Positions 63,733-64,000 of a DNA stretch of 64,000 nt are shown here, piece after piece. The notes beneath the pieces are model-generated. The model saw only the letters and a list, made by a program, of their open reading frames with translations. It searched no databases and was not told the origin of the DNA. Source of the DNA: Alphaproteobacteria bacterium (GTDB taxonomy: Bacteria; Pseudomonadota; Alphaproteobacteria; JANQMY01); the NCBI GenBank assembly GCA_028289425.1, contig JANQPL010000014.1, positions 220,954 to 284,953 of the forward strand, read 5' to 3'. Each line of letters starts with the position of its first letter. The stretch's first letter is position 1. The translations under genes and the position numbers were made by a program.

Positions 63733-63960
63733 CCTTAGCGCTAAGGGGAGGCGTTGATGGAGAACGCCTCATGGCGCCACGAAATGCACTCTCCCGTCGT
63801 CCTGGACTTGATCCAGGACCCATAACCACTGCCTCCGCTGTTCTGCGCAGAAGGTCGTTTCACGAAAACAAGCGCTTCCCGAACCACGCTTGCTGCGGCG
63901 TGTGAAGCTCCACGGGGCAAGCCCCGTGGTATCACCGCTTCGCGCGTGACCTTCGGTCAC
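63733..63960. repeat. Cluster of palindromic intergenic elements at the window end
   Basis: CCTTAGC/GCTAAGG (63733-63746) and GGCGTT/AACGCC (63750-63768) may end the hydrolase transcript. They are followed by TCCTGGA/TCCAGGA (63800-63818, the GTCATCCTGGACTTGATCCAGG class), CCACGGGGC-AA-GCCCCGTGG (63910-63929) and GTGACC-TTC-GGTCAC (63946-63960). The gap 63679-64000 (322 bp) contains only these; no gene is seen to the window edge. Confidence 0.75.
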
Positions 63961-64000
63961 GACAGGTCAAGCTGCGCTTGCCCGCTATCCTCTTTTCCTT

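Overview
The window is a stretch of alphaproteobacterial chromosome, GC-rich and densely coded, with no tRNA, rRNA, CRISPR array, transposase or prophage that I could see. The assignment rests on families and gene orders typical of that class. These are argH / LptM-like lipoprotein / lysA / TIGR02302; an MJ0042 zinc-ribbon gene divergent from ftsEX; hisC-tyrC divergent from metXW; PhaR; DUF2125 and DUF2852 proteins; a CpdR-like single-domain regulator; a long LeuA; and a LexA operator of the alphaproteobacterial direct-repeat type (GTTC-N7-GTTC). Order and genus cannot be fixed from this window.

Layout. 0.2-4.1 kb: secreted cyclase-family protein, then etfBA and a 3-hydroxyacyl-CoA dehydrogenase (electron transfer and short-chain acyl-CoA oxidation). 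4.1-10.2 kb: TlpA-like thioredoxin, argH, a 50-residue LptM-like lipoprotein, lysA and a large TIGR02302 envelope protein. 10.6-15.5 kb: CpdR-like receiver and zinc-ribbon protein (minus), then ftsE, ftsX, a GmhB-like phosphatase, a YdcF-like protein and PlsC (plus). 15.5-20.3 kb: a LexA box and promoter in front of a B12-dependent ribonucleotide reductase (nrdJ), a YcaQ/AlkX-type DNA glycosylase and a DUF2125 protein. 20.5-26.3 kb: tyrC-hisC, metX-metW, a methyltransferase and glyoxalase II.

26.3-31.5 kb is an iron-linked stretch. A long, compositionally different SPOR-domain lipoprotein, an unknown gene, bfd (bacterioferritin-associated ferredoxin) and bfr (bacterioferritin) lie around related palindromic sites resembling Fur boxes; an alkylsulfatase-like enzyme follows. 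31.5-38.5 kb: DUF2852, PhaR, an EAL phosphodiesterase with a dead GGDEF domain, a gamma-glutamyltransferase, an HTH-like protein, a 40-residue membrane peptide with its own terminator, and a four-helix membrane protein. 38.6-45.8 kb: LAB_N protein, GT2 and two GT39 (ArnT-like) glycosyltransferases, probably for envelope lipid or glycan modification, then modABC. 45.9-48.4 kb: a tight lipoprotein / M48 protease / lipoprotein operon.

48.5-51.9 kb is a self-contained Rieske oxygenase module. A TetR regulator, Rieske alpha subunit, tiny membrane protein and unknown soluble protein share three copies of a 16-bp operator; a VOC dioxygenase-like gene lies divergently. 51.9-54.5 kb: secreted tail-collar-like protein and leuA, which is preceded by an apparently leaderless leader peptide rich in Leu/Val/Ile codons and several RNA hairpins (an attenuator). 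54.7-58.4 kb: pstC-pstA-pstB with a Pho-box-like site. 58.4-64 kb: mixed genes, including a lipoprotein-anchored methyltransferase, two alpha/beta hydrolases, a GNAT and a DUF1330 protein, separated by several families of palindromic intergenic repeats.

The strongest leads are the LexA-nrdJ-ycaQ unit, the leuA leader, the TetR/Rieske regulon with its deduced operator, the SPOR lipoprotein behind an iron-box-like site, and the 40-residue membrane peptide.
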